Part shown: piece after piece, positions 1 to 9,275 of the stretch | How positions within the stretch are numbered: position 1 is the stretch's first letter | How the letters are laid out: the number at the start of each line of letters is the position of its first letter | Assembly: GCF_020711255.1 (NCBI RefSeq) | Contig: NZ_JAJFAW010000010.1 | Location: 103,535-167,534 of the forward strand | DNA: 64,000 bases | From: Hymenobacter plasmatis | GTDB lineage: Bacteria; Bacteroidota; Bacteroidia; Cytophagales; Hymenobacteraceae | Direction: 5' to 3' | Made by a program: the position numbers and the translations under genes | The notes under the pieces: model-generated | What the model saw: the letters and a program-made list of their open reading frames with translations, nothing else | Database searches by the model: none | Told to the model about the DNA's origin: nothing

Positions 1-442
1 TAAAAAAAGTGGCGCCGGAATTGCTAAATTATATATAAAGTGGCACGCTTGAGCTGATTTCCCCTATTCATAACGTGCAAGCTGCTGTGTACTGAGCCCT
101 TCCAACTGCACTGCGATTTTTTCCTAATCTGTAAGCATACACTCGTGTTTTCTAGGTAAAATCAAATTATAACCAACCTGACTACCTCAGCGGCCATCAG
201 TATGGCCCGAAATCTGCTCTCAGTATTTATCAACCAGCAATCATCCAAACATAGTTAATAATGGTTGTTTGTTAGGCTTTAGGAAAGCGAATAATCCGTA
301 TTTATCCCCGCGTCTTTCACCAAGTGCGAGCATTCGTTGGTCGGTTACTTTTGGGCATTCATCCGAAATAATCATACTTCATCTTCCGGAATCGATTCCG
401 ATTATGTACCTTGGTAGTGTGGTAAGCTGAACCGCTTTAGGA
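1..442. other. AT-rich intergenic region upstream of the GH43 gene
   Basis: No convincing coding frame is seen in these 442 bases, which are richer in A and T than the genes. The segment holds one copy of the TTGAGCT motif at 49-55, a 14-base palindrome at 387-400 and a weak -7-like element (TACCTTGG, one mismatch to TAnnTTTG) at 407-414. It probably carries the control region of the GH43 gene. Confidence 0.5.
387..400. promoter_or_regulatory. Palindromic candidate operator before GH43 gene
   Basis: CGGAATCGATTCCG is a perfect 14-base palindrome lying 42 bases before the TTG start of the GH43 gene and just upstream of a weak -7-like element. Its size, central CG and symmetry resemble LacI/GntR-type operators that often control glycosidase genes. 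No regulator gene is in the window, so the function is inference only. Confidence 0.3.
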
Positions 443-2029
443 TTGGCCTATCTTTCTAAACTCCTTGCACCTCCCACCGTGTCAATCGAACTAGAATCGG
501 CGGCCTACCTGGCCCCCCACGCCTTGGGCTTTTCGCCAGAAATCGCCCCGGCCGTCACCCGTCGTTCCTACGACCACGTGGTGCTCCCCGGCGACTTCCC
601 CGACCCCACCGTCACCAAGATTGGCGATACCTACTGGGCCAGCGCCACCTCGGCCGAGTGGGGCGCCGTGTTCCCCTTGTTCACGTCCCAAAACTTGATT
701 GACTGGGAGTTGGTCGGCCACGTGTTTCCCGACAAGCTGCCCGATTGGGCGGGCTCGAATTTCTGGGCGCCCGAATTCCACTGCGAAAACGGCCGCACTT
801 ATATGTATTACACGGCCCGCAAAAAAGGCGGCATGCTGTGCGTGGCCGTGGCCAGCGCCGACCACCCAGCCGGCCCCTACACCGACCACGGCCCGCTGGT
901 GGGCCAGGAAGCTGGCTCCATCGACGGCTTTGCCATGCCCGACGAAAACGGCGACCTCTACCTTATCTGGAAGGAAGACGGCAACTCCTGCTACCAGGAC
1001 ACGCCCATCTGGGCCCAGCGCCTCAACGACGAACGCACCGCCCTCATCGGCGAAGCCACCGAGCTGTTTGGCAACGACGTAACTTGGGAAGGTCCGCTTG
1101 TGGAAGGCTCGGCCCTGGTGCACCACAACGGCTACTTCTACATGTTCTACGCCGGCAACAGCTGCTGCGGCAAGGGCTGCAACTACGCCACCGGCGTGGC
1201 CCGCTCCCGGGCCCTGCTCGGCCCCTGGGAGAAGTACGACCAGAACCCCATCCTCGACCGCAACACCACCTGGAAATGCCCCGGCCACGGCACCGTGACC
1301 CAGATGGACGGCCGCTGGTTTTTGCTGCACCACGCCTACCTCGCCGACAGCCACGAGTTTGTGGGCCGGCAGGGCATCCTCAGCGAGTTCACCTGGAACG
1401 ACGAGGGCTGGCCCGAGTTTGAGCGCCGCAGCCCCCAGGCCGCGCCCATCAAGGACCTGGCCCGGCTCAACATCGCCGACGAGTTCGTAGGCGACCGACT
1501 TGGGCTGGAATGGCAGTGGCCCATTGGCCAGCAGCCGGTTACGGCCGTGCGCAACGGGCAGCTGCACCTGCAGGCCGATGCCTCGCGCCTCGGGGCCGTG
1601 GTGGCCCGGCGCTCGCACGTGGCCACCTACAAAGCCGCCACCACGCTCGACCTAGCCAAGCTGCCCGCCGACACCTACGCCGGCCTGGCCGCCGTGGGCG
1701 ACCCTTACAATGCGCTGGCCCTGGTTGCCGGCAATGGCCAGGTTCAAATCTGGCACCTGAAGAGCGGCCTGCACCAGTGCCTCGTGCAGGCCTTCGTGGA
1801 GCCCTGCGAAACCATCACGCTGCGCCTGGAAGTGTGGGGCGGCCAGCGCTACCGCTTTGCCTACAGCACCGACGGCGCCACCTGGCAGCCCCTGCCCACC
1901 GACAGCTTCAGCCTCAACGGCACCTACCTGCCGCCCTGGGACCGGGGCGTGCGCGTGGCATTGGTGGCCCAGGGCGAAGAAGGCAACTCGGCCATTTTCA
2001 ACAACTTCATCATCCTCAACAAGCGCTAA
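443..2029 (+). CDS. Glycoside hydrolase family 43 protein with C-terminal beta-sandwich domain
   Basis: Predicted GH43 glycosidase (five-bladed beta-propeller, inverting; the family includes beta-xylosidases and alpha-L-arabinofuranosidases). FPDPT at 52-56 places the general base at Asp54. Asp161 in SIDGFAM is the likely pKa-setting Asp and Glu221 in VEGSAL the likely general acid. Residues ~350-528 look like the ConA-like beta-sandwich found behind GH43 xylosidases. No signal peptide is visible, which suggests a cytoplasmic enzyme acting on imported oligosaccharides. No ATG precedes the catalytic Asp: the frame opens with TTG at 443 and the alternative is GTG at 479, so the start is uncertain. 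The gene stands alone and is followed by a strong terminator. The exact substrate cannot be read from the sequence. Confidence 0.88.
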   Translation: MAYLSKLLAPPTVSIELESAAYLAPHALGFSPEIAPAVTRRSYDHVVLPGDFPDPTVTKIGDTYWASATSAEWGAVFPLFTSQNLIDWELVGHVFPDKLPDWAGSNFWAPEFHCENGRTYMYYTARKKGGMLCVAVASADHPAGPYTDHGPLVGQEAGSIDGFAMPDENGDLYLIWKEDGNSCYQDTPIWAQRLNDERTALIGEATELFGNDVTWEGPLVEGSALVHHNGYFYMFYAGNSCCGKGCNYATGVARSRALLGPWEKYDQNPILDRNTTWKCPGHGTVTQMDGRWFLLHHAYLADSHEFVGRQGILSEFTWNDEGWPEFERRSPQAAPIKDLARLNIADEFVGDRLGLEWQWPIGQQPVTAVRNGQLHLQADASRLGAVVARRSHVATYKAATTLDLAKLPADTYAGLAAVGDPYNALALVAGNGQVQIWHLKSGLHQCLVQAFVEPCETITLRLEVWGGQRYRFAYSTDGATWQPLPTDSFSLNGTYLPPWDRGVRVALVAQGEEGNSAIFNNFIILNKR

Positions 2030-2047
2030 GCCGCCGAAGCAGATAGT

Positions 2048-2087
2048 AGAAAGGCCAGGCTACCCCAACGGGTGGCCTGGCCTTTCT
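2048..2087 (+). terminator. Terminator after GH43 gene
   Basis: An 18-base perfect stem (arms 2048-2065 and 2070-2087, starting AGAAAGGCCAGG) with a four-base loop lies 19 bases after the stop codon. The outer AGAAA/TTTCT pairs make it able to act in both directions. It separates this gene from the convergent Lys/Ser-rich gene. Confidence 0.75.
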
Positions 2088-2205
2088 GATGGATGGACAG
2101 ATGCATCCGTCGGGCAAGCAGCCCAACTCTTCCCGCTTATAACGCAACAGCGCACGGCACTTACGTGCCGGGCGCTGCCGGTTTGGTTCGCGTCACGCGG
2201 CTGGC

Positions 2206-2928
2206 TTAGCGGCGGTGATGCTTGGTTTTGCTTTTCGACTTCGATTTTGAAGGGGTGCTCTTCTTCGAGGACTTGTGCTCGCGCGAGCTGCTTTTCTTGG
2301 CGCTGCTCTTTTTGGAGTCGCTTTTCTTGCTGCTGTGGGTGTCGTGCTTCTTGCTTTTGGATTTGCTGCTCTTGCTTTTCTCGCTTTTCGAAGCGCTTTT
2401 CTTCTTGGAGCTTTTGCTGGCTTTGGCGTGGGTGCCCGACTTGCTTTTGGATTTCGACTTGCTGCTGCGCGACTCGGCTTTGCTGTGCGATTTGGACTTG
2501 TGGCTGCGCGAGGAGGAGTGGTGGCGGGCAGCGCGGCGTGCTTCGGCGCGAGCCTCGGCTTTGGCTTCGGCGCGGGCTTCTTCGCGGCGGGCGGCGCGGC
2601 GTGCGGCTAAGGCTTCGGTGTGGCGGGCCTCGTAGCTGCGGGTGGTGTGGGCCGGTACGGCGGCACTGTTGGCTTCTTCGGCGCTTTCGCTGTAGTGGGC
2701 AGTGGCGTCGGATTCGGGGGCGGCGGTGTTCTCTTCGGCATTGGCTTTGGGCGCCTCAACTACGATTTTCTTCCGACGCACCGGCATCAGGAAATCCCGT
2801 TCGGCGCGTTCGCGCAGGCTGAGATTTTCCTCACCGGGCAGCTTCGATACTATGGTCTGCTTCTCGGTTTGAGCTTGTGCGCTGCTGAAAGTCAGGAGCA
2901 GCGAAAAGAGAACAAATAGGTGCTTCAT
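2206..2928 (-). CDS. Secreted Lys/Ser-rich low-complexity protein
   Basis: A 240-residue protein with a clear Sec signal peptide (hydrophobic residues 4-16, cleavage after AQA at about 17-19). Residues ~30-75 contain a short conserved-looking acidic/basic stretch (LRERAERDFLMPVRRKK). Residues ~95-130 are Ala/Arg/Glu-rich and probably helical. From ~132 to the end it is almost only Ser, Lys, His and Arg, in SKSKS-type repeats. The tail resembles eukaryotic histone H1 or SR tails in composition, but export argues against a chromosomal role; binding to acidic envelope polymers is one possibility. A well-formed promoter lies directly upstream. Function unknown. Confidence 0.75.
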   Translation of the reverse strand: MKHLFVLFSLLLTFSSAQAQTEKQTIVSKLPGEENLSLRERAERDFLMPVRRKKIVVEAPKANAEENTAAPESDATAHYSESAEEANSAAVPAHTTRSYEARHTEALAARRAARREEARAEAKAEARAEARRAARHHSSSRSHKSKSHSKAESRSSKSKSKSKSGTHAKASKSSKKKSASKSEKSKSSKSKSKKHDTHSSKKSDSKKSSAKKSSSREHKSSKKSTPSKSKSKSKTKHHRR

Positions 2929-2956
2929 AGATGATTAATATAAATCCGACAGAAGA

Positions 2957-2987
2957 CAAAGCTACAGAGCACCCCGGTTAAATGCAA
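2957..2987 (-). promoter_or_regulatory. Bacteroidota-type promoter of the Lys/Ser-rich gene
   Basis: Read on the minus strand, TTG (2985-2987), 20 bases, then TAGCTTTG (2957-2964) match the Bacteroidota -33/-7 pattern TTG-N17-23-TAnnTTTG. The expected transcript start near 2951 leaves about 20 bases before the ATG at 2928. Confidence 0.6.
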
Positions 2988-3059
2988 GGCCAAAGTCGTT
3001 TTAAACGTCGGGAAGGGCCTTTGCTTAGCCCAATGGCCTATTTCACCCGTTCAGCCTAT

Positions 3060-6000
3060 TTATGGCGTCAGCCGGAGCCGAATCCCCGCCGAATGGGCCC
3101 GAAACTCCGGCGCGTACAGGCACTGCACTTCGCTAAGGCCCCCGGAAAAATCGCCCGCCTGCGCCGCCCGCAGCCGGTATTCGAACACGTGTGTGCCGCG
3201 CGGCACTTCACTTAAAAAGAAATTGGTGGCGGCATCGCGCGGCGACTCATAATAGCCCAACCCGTTTTGGTAGCGGTAGCCGCTGGTTTGGGCAATGGGC
3301 TCGAGGCCGGCGGCGCGCTGGTCTTTCAGGTGCACGTATTCGAGGGTGCGGTCGGTGCGCAGCACGAGGCGCACCACCAGGGCCTCGCCTACTTTGAGCG
3401 GCGTGGTTGCGCTGATTTTTTCGAGCACCGGCCCACCAGCGGTGCGGGTTTCGCGGTAGAGCTGGCGCTCCAGGCTGAGCGGCGTGGCGGCGGGTGTGGC
3501 CTTATCTATGTCTTCGAAGTACTGCCAGTAGAGGGCGCCCCAGGCCACGCCCGCATCGGGCTTCGCCACGGTCACCTTACCCTGGGTGGGCTGCACCTCG
3601 GCGGCAGCCCAACTGGTTTTGAAGTAGCCGGTGCCGGCCTGGGCCAGCTGCGGCTTGAGGGCCTCCCCACCCACGGTGATTTGTAGCGGCTGGGTGGGCG
3701 CCATCCAGTCGGAGCCGCGCAGCAGCAGGGCGTAGCAGGCATCGGCGGTGGCGCGGGTGCTGGGCCAGTGGTGGGTCTGCTTCTGCGTGAGCAGCCAGAG
3801 CTTCATTTCGTCCACGGATTTCGCGTCGTTCCTAATTTCATCGAACGCCTCGATGAGCGTGGCCTGGGTTTCGGTGGGGGCTTCGCGCCAGTAGTAGCCG
3901 CCACGCACTTCTTTCCAGTACATGCCCAGCTCAGGCAAGTGCAACGCGTTTTCGGCAAGGCCACGCAGAATGTCCTGCACGGCTGGGGCCGCTTTATTGT
4001 CGCGAAATAGCGCCAGCGCGGCCTGCGCCTGCAGGTAGCGCGTCTGGCTGGGCCAGTAACGGGCGGCCTGCTGCCGGTAGTACACCGCGGCGGTGTGGCC
4101 CTCGCCGGGCCCGGCCAAGTTGGGCCAGTAGCTGCGGGCGTACAGCGCCTGAATCTGCAAGTCGCCCAGGTGGTTATCGGCCAGCTTCACGCCCTTCTGG
4201 CGGCGCAGGTCGGCGTAGTCGCGAGCCAGGCCGGCATCCACAGCGCGTAGGGCATTTTGCAAAATCTGGCTGCCCAGGGGGTCGGTGCTGGCATCGAACG
4301 CGCCGAGCTTGTGCAGCTTGCCCAGCCCCGCCACAATCAGCTGGGTGATGTAGCGGTCATCGGGCATCTTTTCGAACCAGGGAAAAGCGCCGCTGGGCAG
4401 TTGCATGCGCTGCAGTTTCTGCAGGGCGCGGGTGGTTTCGCCCTGCAGCCGGGCGCCGTCAAACAGCTCGGTGAGGCGGGCCAGGCGCTCGGTCTCGCCC
4501 TGGGCGTCGCGCACCCAGGGGGTTTCCTGCAGCAGCAGGCTTTTGAGGTCCTGGTTTTGGGCCAGCTTGCTGGCCAGGGCATTTTTCTGGGCTGTGGTGC
4601 CGCTTTGGGCCTGGCGCGTCCACTCCGCCAGCATGGTTTTGAAGCGCGGGTTGGAGCGCAGAATCTGGGCGGCTATGAGGTTGGCGTAGAGGCGGCTGAA
4701 CACCTGTTCGGAGCACTCGTAGGGGTACTCCATCAGGTAGGGCAGGCTTTGCACGGCGTACCAGGCGGGGTTGGCCGTCATTTCCAGCGTGAGCCCGTAG
4801 TTGCGGCGCGTGGGGCTGCTGGTACTAGTCAGCTTCTGCAGCTCAAACGTGCGGGTACCGGGCCCCACGATGGGTAGCGGCAGGCTTTCGGTGAAGAGCA
4901 GGCGGTTGGGCAGCACCGGCAGGGTGTTTTCCTCGCCGTCAGAAAAGGTATTTGTCTGTTGTTGATTGTCAGTTGTTCGCTGCTTTTTGCCCTTGCCTTT
5001 TTTGCCGTCTTTATCACTAGCAACTGACAACGCAGAACTGACAACTACCCGGTACGTCACGGCTGCCGGGGCAAAGTCGGCGGGCAGGCTGATTTCCCAG
5101 CCCAACGCGGCGCTCTGGTGCGCGGCAGCCGATACGGCTTGCTGGGCCGCGCCCTTCAGCAATTGGCTGCTGAGGTCCTGGCCGGTGGCCGCGTCGAGCA
5201 GGAACAGCTGGGCGGTGCCGCTGGTGGCTTGGTCGGTCAGGTTCGAGAACTTGGCGGGAAAGGTGAACGTGTCGCCCTGTCGGAAAAAGCGCGGGGCGTT
5301 GGGCGTAATCTGAACCTGCTTTTGGGTGACGAGTTGCCGAGCCAGCTGGCCGCTGTGCAGATTCCGGTCGTGGGCCAGGGCCAGCAGCTGCCAGCGCGTC
5401 ACCGCCTCGGGCATCTGAAATTCAAGCACGATGTCGCCGTTTTTATCGGTGCGCAGCGCCGGCTGCCAGAAGGCTGTTTCGCGGAAATCGGTGCGGGTGG
5501 GCACCGTGGAAAGGTCGGGTGCGGGCCGGGCGGTGGCCGTTGAGATGCCGGTTGCGTCGGCCGCCTGCTGCTGGGCGCCGTAGCCCACCACCACTTCGTT
5601 CAGCTGCTGGCCCTCCCCTGCCATGTCGGCCATGGCGGGCGCCGCAGCGGCCTTTCCGCGCATCATCATTTCGGGGGCGACCCTGCTAGCGGCCCCGCGT
5701 ATCCTCACTCCAGACACTCTTCCCGCCAGTGCGTTCCCCGGGGCCACATTCCAGGTGTTCAGCCGGGGATAGTTCACGTCGGATAGGGCCGGTATTCGGG
5801 CGGCGGGCGGTGGCAGGACCGTGGGGTTTAGCGGCCGGCCCAAGGCATACTGCAGCCACTGAAACCGCGGCAGAAGGTACCCGCCCCCCACGCTCAGCTC
5901 CATAAACCCGTGGGGCCGGAACACGTCCAGGCTTTGGTCGTAGAGCGTGGCCAGCAGCTCGGCATTGGCGGCTTTGCCGTTGGCCTGGCGAATGGTGACG

Positions 6001-9000
6001 CGCCAGGTTTCCTGCTGGCCCGGCTGCAGCTTATCGCGAAAAGTGCTGATGCTGAGCTGCAGCGGCTGTGGCTTTTCGGCTACCTGCACGGTGGCATCGT
6101 GACGGTACAGATGGTTGTCGCGCACTTGCGTGGTGTGAATGTAGAGCGGGCCGCCGGCCTTGGCAGGCCCGCTGTCCAGGGTCAGGCGGCGCTGCTCGTG
6201 GGCGTTCAGCGTCAGCCACTCCTGCCGCAGCAACTGGCCGTCGCGCTCGACTTCGAGCAGCAGCCGCGCGCCGGCTTCGCTGCTGCCCAGCAGCACGGTG
6301 GCGGGCTGGCCGGGCGCCACGGTGTCGGCCAGCGCCACAAACCAGTCGGGCGTGGCGAAGGGCAGTTCGCGGGCCTGCGAATCGTAGAGCGTGAAATCCA
6401 GCTGCGACCGCGCGGAGTCGGCGCCGGCGGCCAGGGCTTCGAGGCGGTAGCGGCCGGGGGACACGGCGCCGAGCAAGGCAGCTACGTCTAACCGGGAGCT
6501 GGCTTTGGTATCAAAGGGCTGGGTTTTGACCAACGTGGCCGGCGCTTCGTTGTCCGGGGTTTCGGGCACCGGGCCGGGCACGCCGGGCGGGTTGGGGCGG
6601 AAGCGGCGGGCCAGCAGGCGCAGGGTGCCCGTGGCCGGCAGGGGCTCGCCGGTGGCGTTGGTGCTCAGCAACGTGAAGGAAGGAAGCTGCTGCTTGTCGG
6701 CCAGCGCGGGGCCGGTCATGCGGAGGTTGAGCGGGTTGTGGCCGATAACCACGCTGCGGGTGCCGGTGCGGGTTTCGCCCGCGGCGTCGGTCACGTCGGC
6801 CGTGATTTCGAAGAGGTAGCCCGGCTCCCACCCTTTCCAGCCCCGCGCCCGGGGCAGCAGCGGCGGCGTAAACTGGATACTAAAGCGGCCCTCGGCATCG
6901 GTAGTGGTGGTGCCGTGGGCTATTTCCTGGGTGCTGCCACGGCCGGGCAGAAAGCTACCGCGTGGACCGCCAAAGGCGAACATCGGCCACAGCTCCCGCC
7001 GCGTCACGCGGTAGCTCACTGCGGCGCCGTCGGTGGGCTGGCCGGCGTAGGCCTGGGCCCGGCCGCCAACGGCGAGTGGCTGGCCCAACTGCGGCTGGCC
7101 GGCCACCGGGTCGAGGGTGACCAGGAAGGTGGGGCGCTTGTAGTCTTCCACCGCAAAGCCCAAGCGGCCATCGTCGGCACTCAAGCTGAACTCCCCGTTC
7201 ATCAGCCCGGTGGGCAACACAAACGAGCCGTGAAATGAGCCGAACTCATTCGTGACAAAGGACAGGCTTTGCACGGTTTGGCTGTTCACATCCATCAGGT
7301 CCACTTTCTGCTTTTCCTGAGTTAGCAGCCGGGCCTTGCCGCCCAGGCGCTCCACCAAGATGCCCTTGAAATAGACCGTCTGCCCCGGCCGGTAAATGGC
7401 GCGGTCGGTGAAGAGAAAGCAGGTGGCTTCGGCCTCCGCATCGCCGTCGGGCTGTTGGTAATACCCGGCCAGGTTGAGCAGGGCCAGCGTATCGGCGCCT
7501 CGCCAGATGGTGGCTTCGGTGAGCTGCTCGGCGGGCTCGTTGTGGGCTACTTCGGCTGGGGCCGGTAGCTCGGCAATGCCTGCGGCATTCGTCTGCTGCG
7601 GGGCGCCTTGGCGGGTCACCCACTGGCGGCGGACGGAGTCGTAGCGGCGGTAGGTGGCCCGGGCCGAAATGCCGGCCAGGGGCGCCCCGCTCTGGCGCTG
7701 CAGCACAAGCAGCTGCAGCTTTCTGGAGCTGGGCAGGTGGCGGCTCACTGCGCTCAGCTCGCTGGCACCCAGCAGGGCATAGCTGGTGGCTGTGCCGGCG
7801 CCTTCGGCCAGGGGGTTCTTCGCTTGGTTGCTCACGATGAGCAGGTACTGGCCCACGGGCAGGGCGGGCCCCGCTACGGCCACCTTCTGCTCTTTGTAGG
7901 CCAGCGGGTGCGCGGGCAGGGCGGCCGTCCACGAGGCAGCCGGCGTTGTTTTCAGCACCTGCGCGTAGCGCTGGGCGGCCGGCCGGTTTCGCGCATCGTA
8001 TTGCTCAAATTCCCGCTTTTGCTTCGGCGTAATGCGGTAGGCCCAGGCGTGCAGCTCCGTCACGTTGCGCGCGGCCACGTCCAGCCGCCAGGGCTGGTTG
8101 GGCACTACCGTTACATCGGCGGCCGAAAACGTCAGCTCCGGGCGCTCAATCTGCTCGCGCAGCTGCCGCGCACGGGCCGCGCCGCGCGATTTCGGAAACC
8201 GCGCCTCCGCCTCCCGCGCCAGCTTCACGGCGGCCACGGCATCGGTTTCGCGGCGCAGCTCGGCCCGGCGGGCCATAAACTCGGTGCTGATGGGCAGGCT
8301 TCGATACGTTTCGGCCAGCCGCACCAAGGCCGGCTCGTACTCCCGGGCCAGGTCGGTGTTTTGGGTGATGCTGCGCAGGTAGTCGATGCGCGTCAGGTCC
8401 ACATCGGCCAGTGCGGCCAGGTTTGTCGGGTTTGGGCCCGGTTGAGCTAACTGCAGGCGCGAAGCCGTGAGACGCTGCAGCAGGTGCAGCGCGTGCAGCT
8501 GCCCGTTCAGCGAGTCGGCATCGGGAGCCAGCAGGCGCAGGGCCGCAAACTCGGCCGCCGAGCCGAACAGCTTGGGCTCGGTGGGCTGAAACTGCTGCTC
8601 GGGCCGGGTGATGTACAGCTCCTGGTTCTTGAGCCCCTCGATGGCGCGCTGGGCCAGCAAATCGTACAGCGTGGGGCGCAGGGCCCGGCCTTCGGCGTCG
8701 CCGCCCACCGCCAGGTCGCCCAGGGCCGCCAGCGTAGTATTGAGCTGTTTTTGCGGCTCGTCTTCCACCGACTGGTAGTAGTGGCGCACGATGGCGGCGC
8801 CCAGTTTGCCCATGTCACAGGTAGCCAGCCCGGTGCCGCCGTCGGTGGCGGCGCCTGGGCCGCGGGTGGCGGCAGCCCCGGCCGTGCGCTGGTAGAGGCG
8901 GTAGCGGTTCTGGTTTAAGTAGTTGGTATACAGCTCGGCCAGCAGCGAGTGCAGAATGGGGCGGGCGGGGAAAGTGGCCGTGCTCAGCTCCTGCTCCAGC

Positions 9001-9275
9001 AGCGCGATGGCCTTCTCGGTGTCGTCTTCCTCCTTGGCCTGCAACAGACGGGTTTTGTAGAGCAGGGCCCGCACGTAGGCCGGGGTGTTCTGCTCCTTCC
9101 GGGCCTGCTGGTAGATGGCCTCCACGAGCGGCGCGGCCGTGGCGATTTGGTTTTTGGCCAGCAGGGCGTCAATCTTCCGCCAGCGGGCCGCGTACGGGTC
9201 GGGAGGGCGGGGCGTGGCCGAGTCGGTGCTGAAAACCATGGTCATCAACAGGCAGGCAAAGAGAAACAGGCGCAT
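3060..9275 (-). CDS. Alpha-2-macroglobulin family protein with MG2 and thioester domains
   Basis: A 2071-residue exported alpha-2-macroglobulin-like protein, a family that traps or blocks proteases in the periplasm or at the surface. Visible parts: signal peptide at 1-20; a helical N-terminal region; the MG2 signature FTDRAIYRPGQ at 622-632; the A2M core from about residue 1260 (AFWQPALRTDKNGD); the thioester motif YPYECSEQ with Cys1521; a long alpha-alpha barrel; and a C-terminal receptor-like domain. The frame is open 38 codons further upstream, but the ATG at 9275 begins directly with the signal peptide. Two odd inserts occur: TonB-plug-like motifs at 1183-1233 and a Lys/Gln/Thr-rich, lower-GC linker near 1410-1445. 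No partner PBP1C gene is adjacent, unlike the enterobacterial arrangement. Confidence 0.88.
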   Translation of the reverse strand: MRLFLFACLLMTMVFSTDSATPRPPDPYAARWRKIDALLAKNQIATAAPLVEAIYQQARKEQNTPAYVRALLYKTRLLQAKEEDDTEKAIALLEQELSTATFPARPILHSLLAELYTNYLNQNRYRLYQRTAGAAATRGPGAATDGGTGLATCDMGKLGAAIVRHYYQSVEDEPQKQLNTTLAALGDLAVGGDAEGRALRPTLYDLLAQRAIEGLKNQELYITRPEQQFQPTEPKLFGSAAEFAALRLLAPDADSLNGQLHALHLLQRLTASRLQLAQPGPNPTNLAALADVDLTRIDYLRSITQNTDLAREYEPALVRLAETYRSLPISTEFMARRAELRRETDAVAAVKLAREAEARFPKSRGAARARQLREQIERPELTFSAADVTVVPNQPWRLDVAARNVTELHAWAYRITPKQKREFEQYDARNRPAAQRYAQVLKTTPAASWTAALPAHPLAYKEQKVAVAGPALPVGQYLLIVSNQAKNPLAEGAGTATSYALLGASELSAVSRHLPSSRKLQLLVLQRQSGAPLAGISARATYRRYDSVRRQWVTRQGAPQQTNAAGIAELPAPAEVAHNEPAEQLTEATIWRGADTLALLNLAGYYQQPDGDAEAEATCFLFTDRAIYRPGQTVYFKGILVERLGGKARLLTQEKQKVDLMDVNSQTVQSLSFVTNEFGSFHGSFVLPTGLMNGEFSLSADDGRLGFAVEDYKRPTFLVTLDPVAGQPQLGQPLAVGGRAQAYAGQPTDGAAVSYRVTRRELWPMFAFGGPRGSFLPGRGSTQEIAHGTTTTDAEGRFSIQFTPPLLPRARGWKGWEPGYLFEITADVTDAAGETRTGTRSVVIGHNPLNLRMTGPALADKQQLPSFTLLSTNATGEPLPATGTLRLLARRFRPNPPGVPGPVPETPDNEAPATLVKTQPFDTKASSRLDVAALLGAVSPGRYRLEALAAGADSARSQLDFTLYDSQARELPFATPDWFVALADTVAPGQPATVLLGSSEAGARLLLEVERDGQLLRQEWLTLNAHEQRRLTLDSGPAKAGGPLYIHTTQVRDNHLYRHDATVQVAEKPQPLQLSISTFRDKLQPGQQETWRVTIRQANGKAANAELLATLYDQSLDVFRPHGFMELSVGGGYLLPRFQWLQYALGRPLNPTVLPPPAARIPALSDVNYPRLNTWNVAPGNALAGRVSGVRIRGAASRVAPEMMMRGKAAAAPAMADMAGEGQQLNEVVVGYGAQQQAADATGISTATARPAPDLSTVPTRTDFRETAFWQPALRTDKNGDIVLEFQMPEAVTRWQLLALAHDRNLHSGQLARQLVTQKQVQITPNAPRFFRQGDTFTFPAKFSNLTDQATSGTAQLFLLDAATGQDLSSQLLKGAAQQAVSAAAHQSAALGWEISLPADFAPAAVTYRVVVSSALSVASDKDGKKGKGKKQRTTDNQQQTNTFSDGEENTLPVLPNRLLFTESLPLPIVGPGTRTFELQKLTSTSSPTRRNYGLTLEMTANPAWYAVQSLPYLMEYPYECSEQVFSRLYANLIAAQILRSNPRFKTMLAEWTRQAQSGTTAQKNALASKLAQNQDLKSLLLQETPWVRDAQGETERLARLTELFDGARLQGETTRALQKLQRMQLPSGAFPWFEKMPDDRYITQLIVAGLGKLHKLGAFDASTDPLGSQILQNALRAVDAGLARDYADLRRQKGVKLADNHLGDLQIQALYARSYWPNLAGPGEGHTAAVYYRQQAARYWPSQTRYLQAQAALALFRDNKAAPAVQDILRGLAENALHLPELGMYWKEVRGGYYWREAPTETQATLIEAFDEIRNDAKSVDEMKLWLLTQKQTHHWPSTRATADACYALLLRGSDWMAPTQPLQITVGGEALKPQLAQAGTGYFKTSWAAAEVQPTQGKVTVAKPDAGVAWGALYWQYFEDIDKATPAATPLSLERQLYRETRTAGGPVLEKISATTPLKVGEALVVRLVLRTDRTLEYVHLKDQRAAGLEPIAQTSGYRYQNGLGYYESPRDAATNFFLSEVPRGTHVFEYRLRAAQAGDFSGGLSEVQCLYAPEFRAHSAGIRLRLTP
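4945..5047. repeat. Inverted-repeat-like insert inside the macroglobulin gene
   Basis: GATTGTCAGTTGTTCGC at 4963-4979 faces CAACTGACAAC at 5021-5031 and AACTGACAAC at 5036-5045. The intervening DNA encodes a Lys/Gly then Gln/Thr-rich linker and is more AT-rich than the flanking gene. The reading frame stays open through it. It resembles intergenic GTTGTCAG inverted repeats such as the one at 15466-15532. Confidence 0.45.

Noticed and set aside
491..1618. A 375-codon open frame antisense to the first GH43 gene
   Set aside because: The sense frame has the GH43 catalytic residues; the antisense frame is compositional.
443..2029. A polysaccharide-utilisation locus around the GH43 genes
   Set aside because: No SusC/SusD pair, hybrid regulator or other glycosidases lie next to either GH43 gene in the window.
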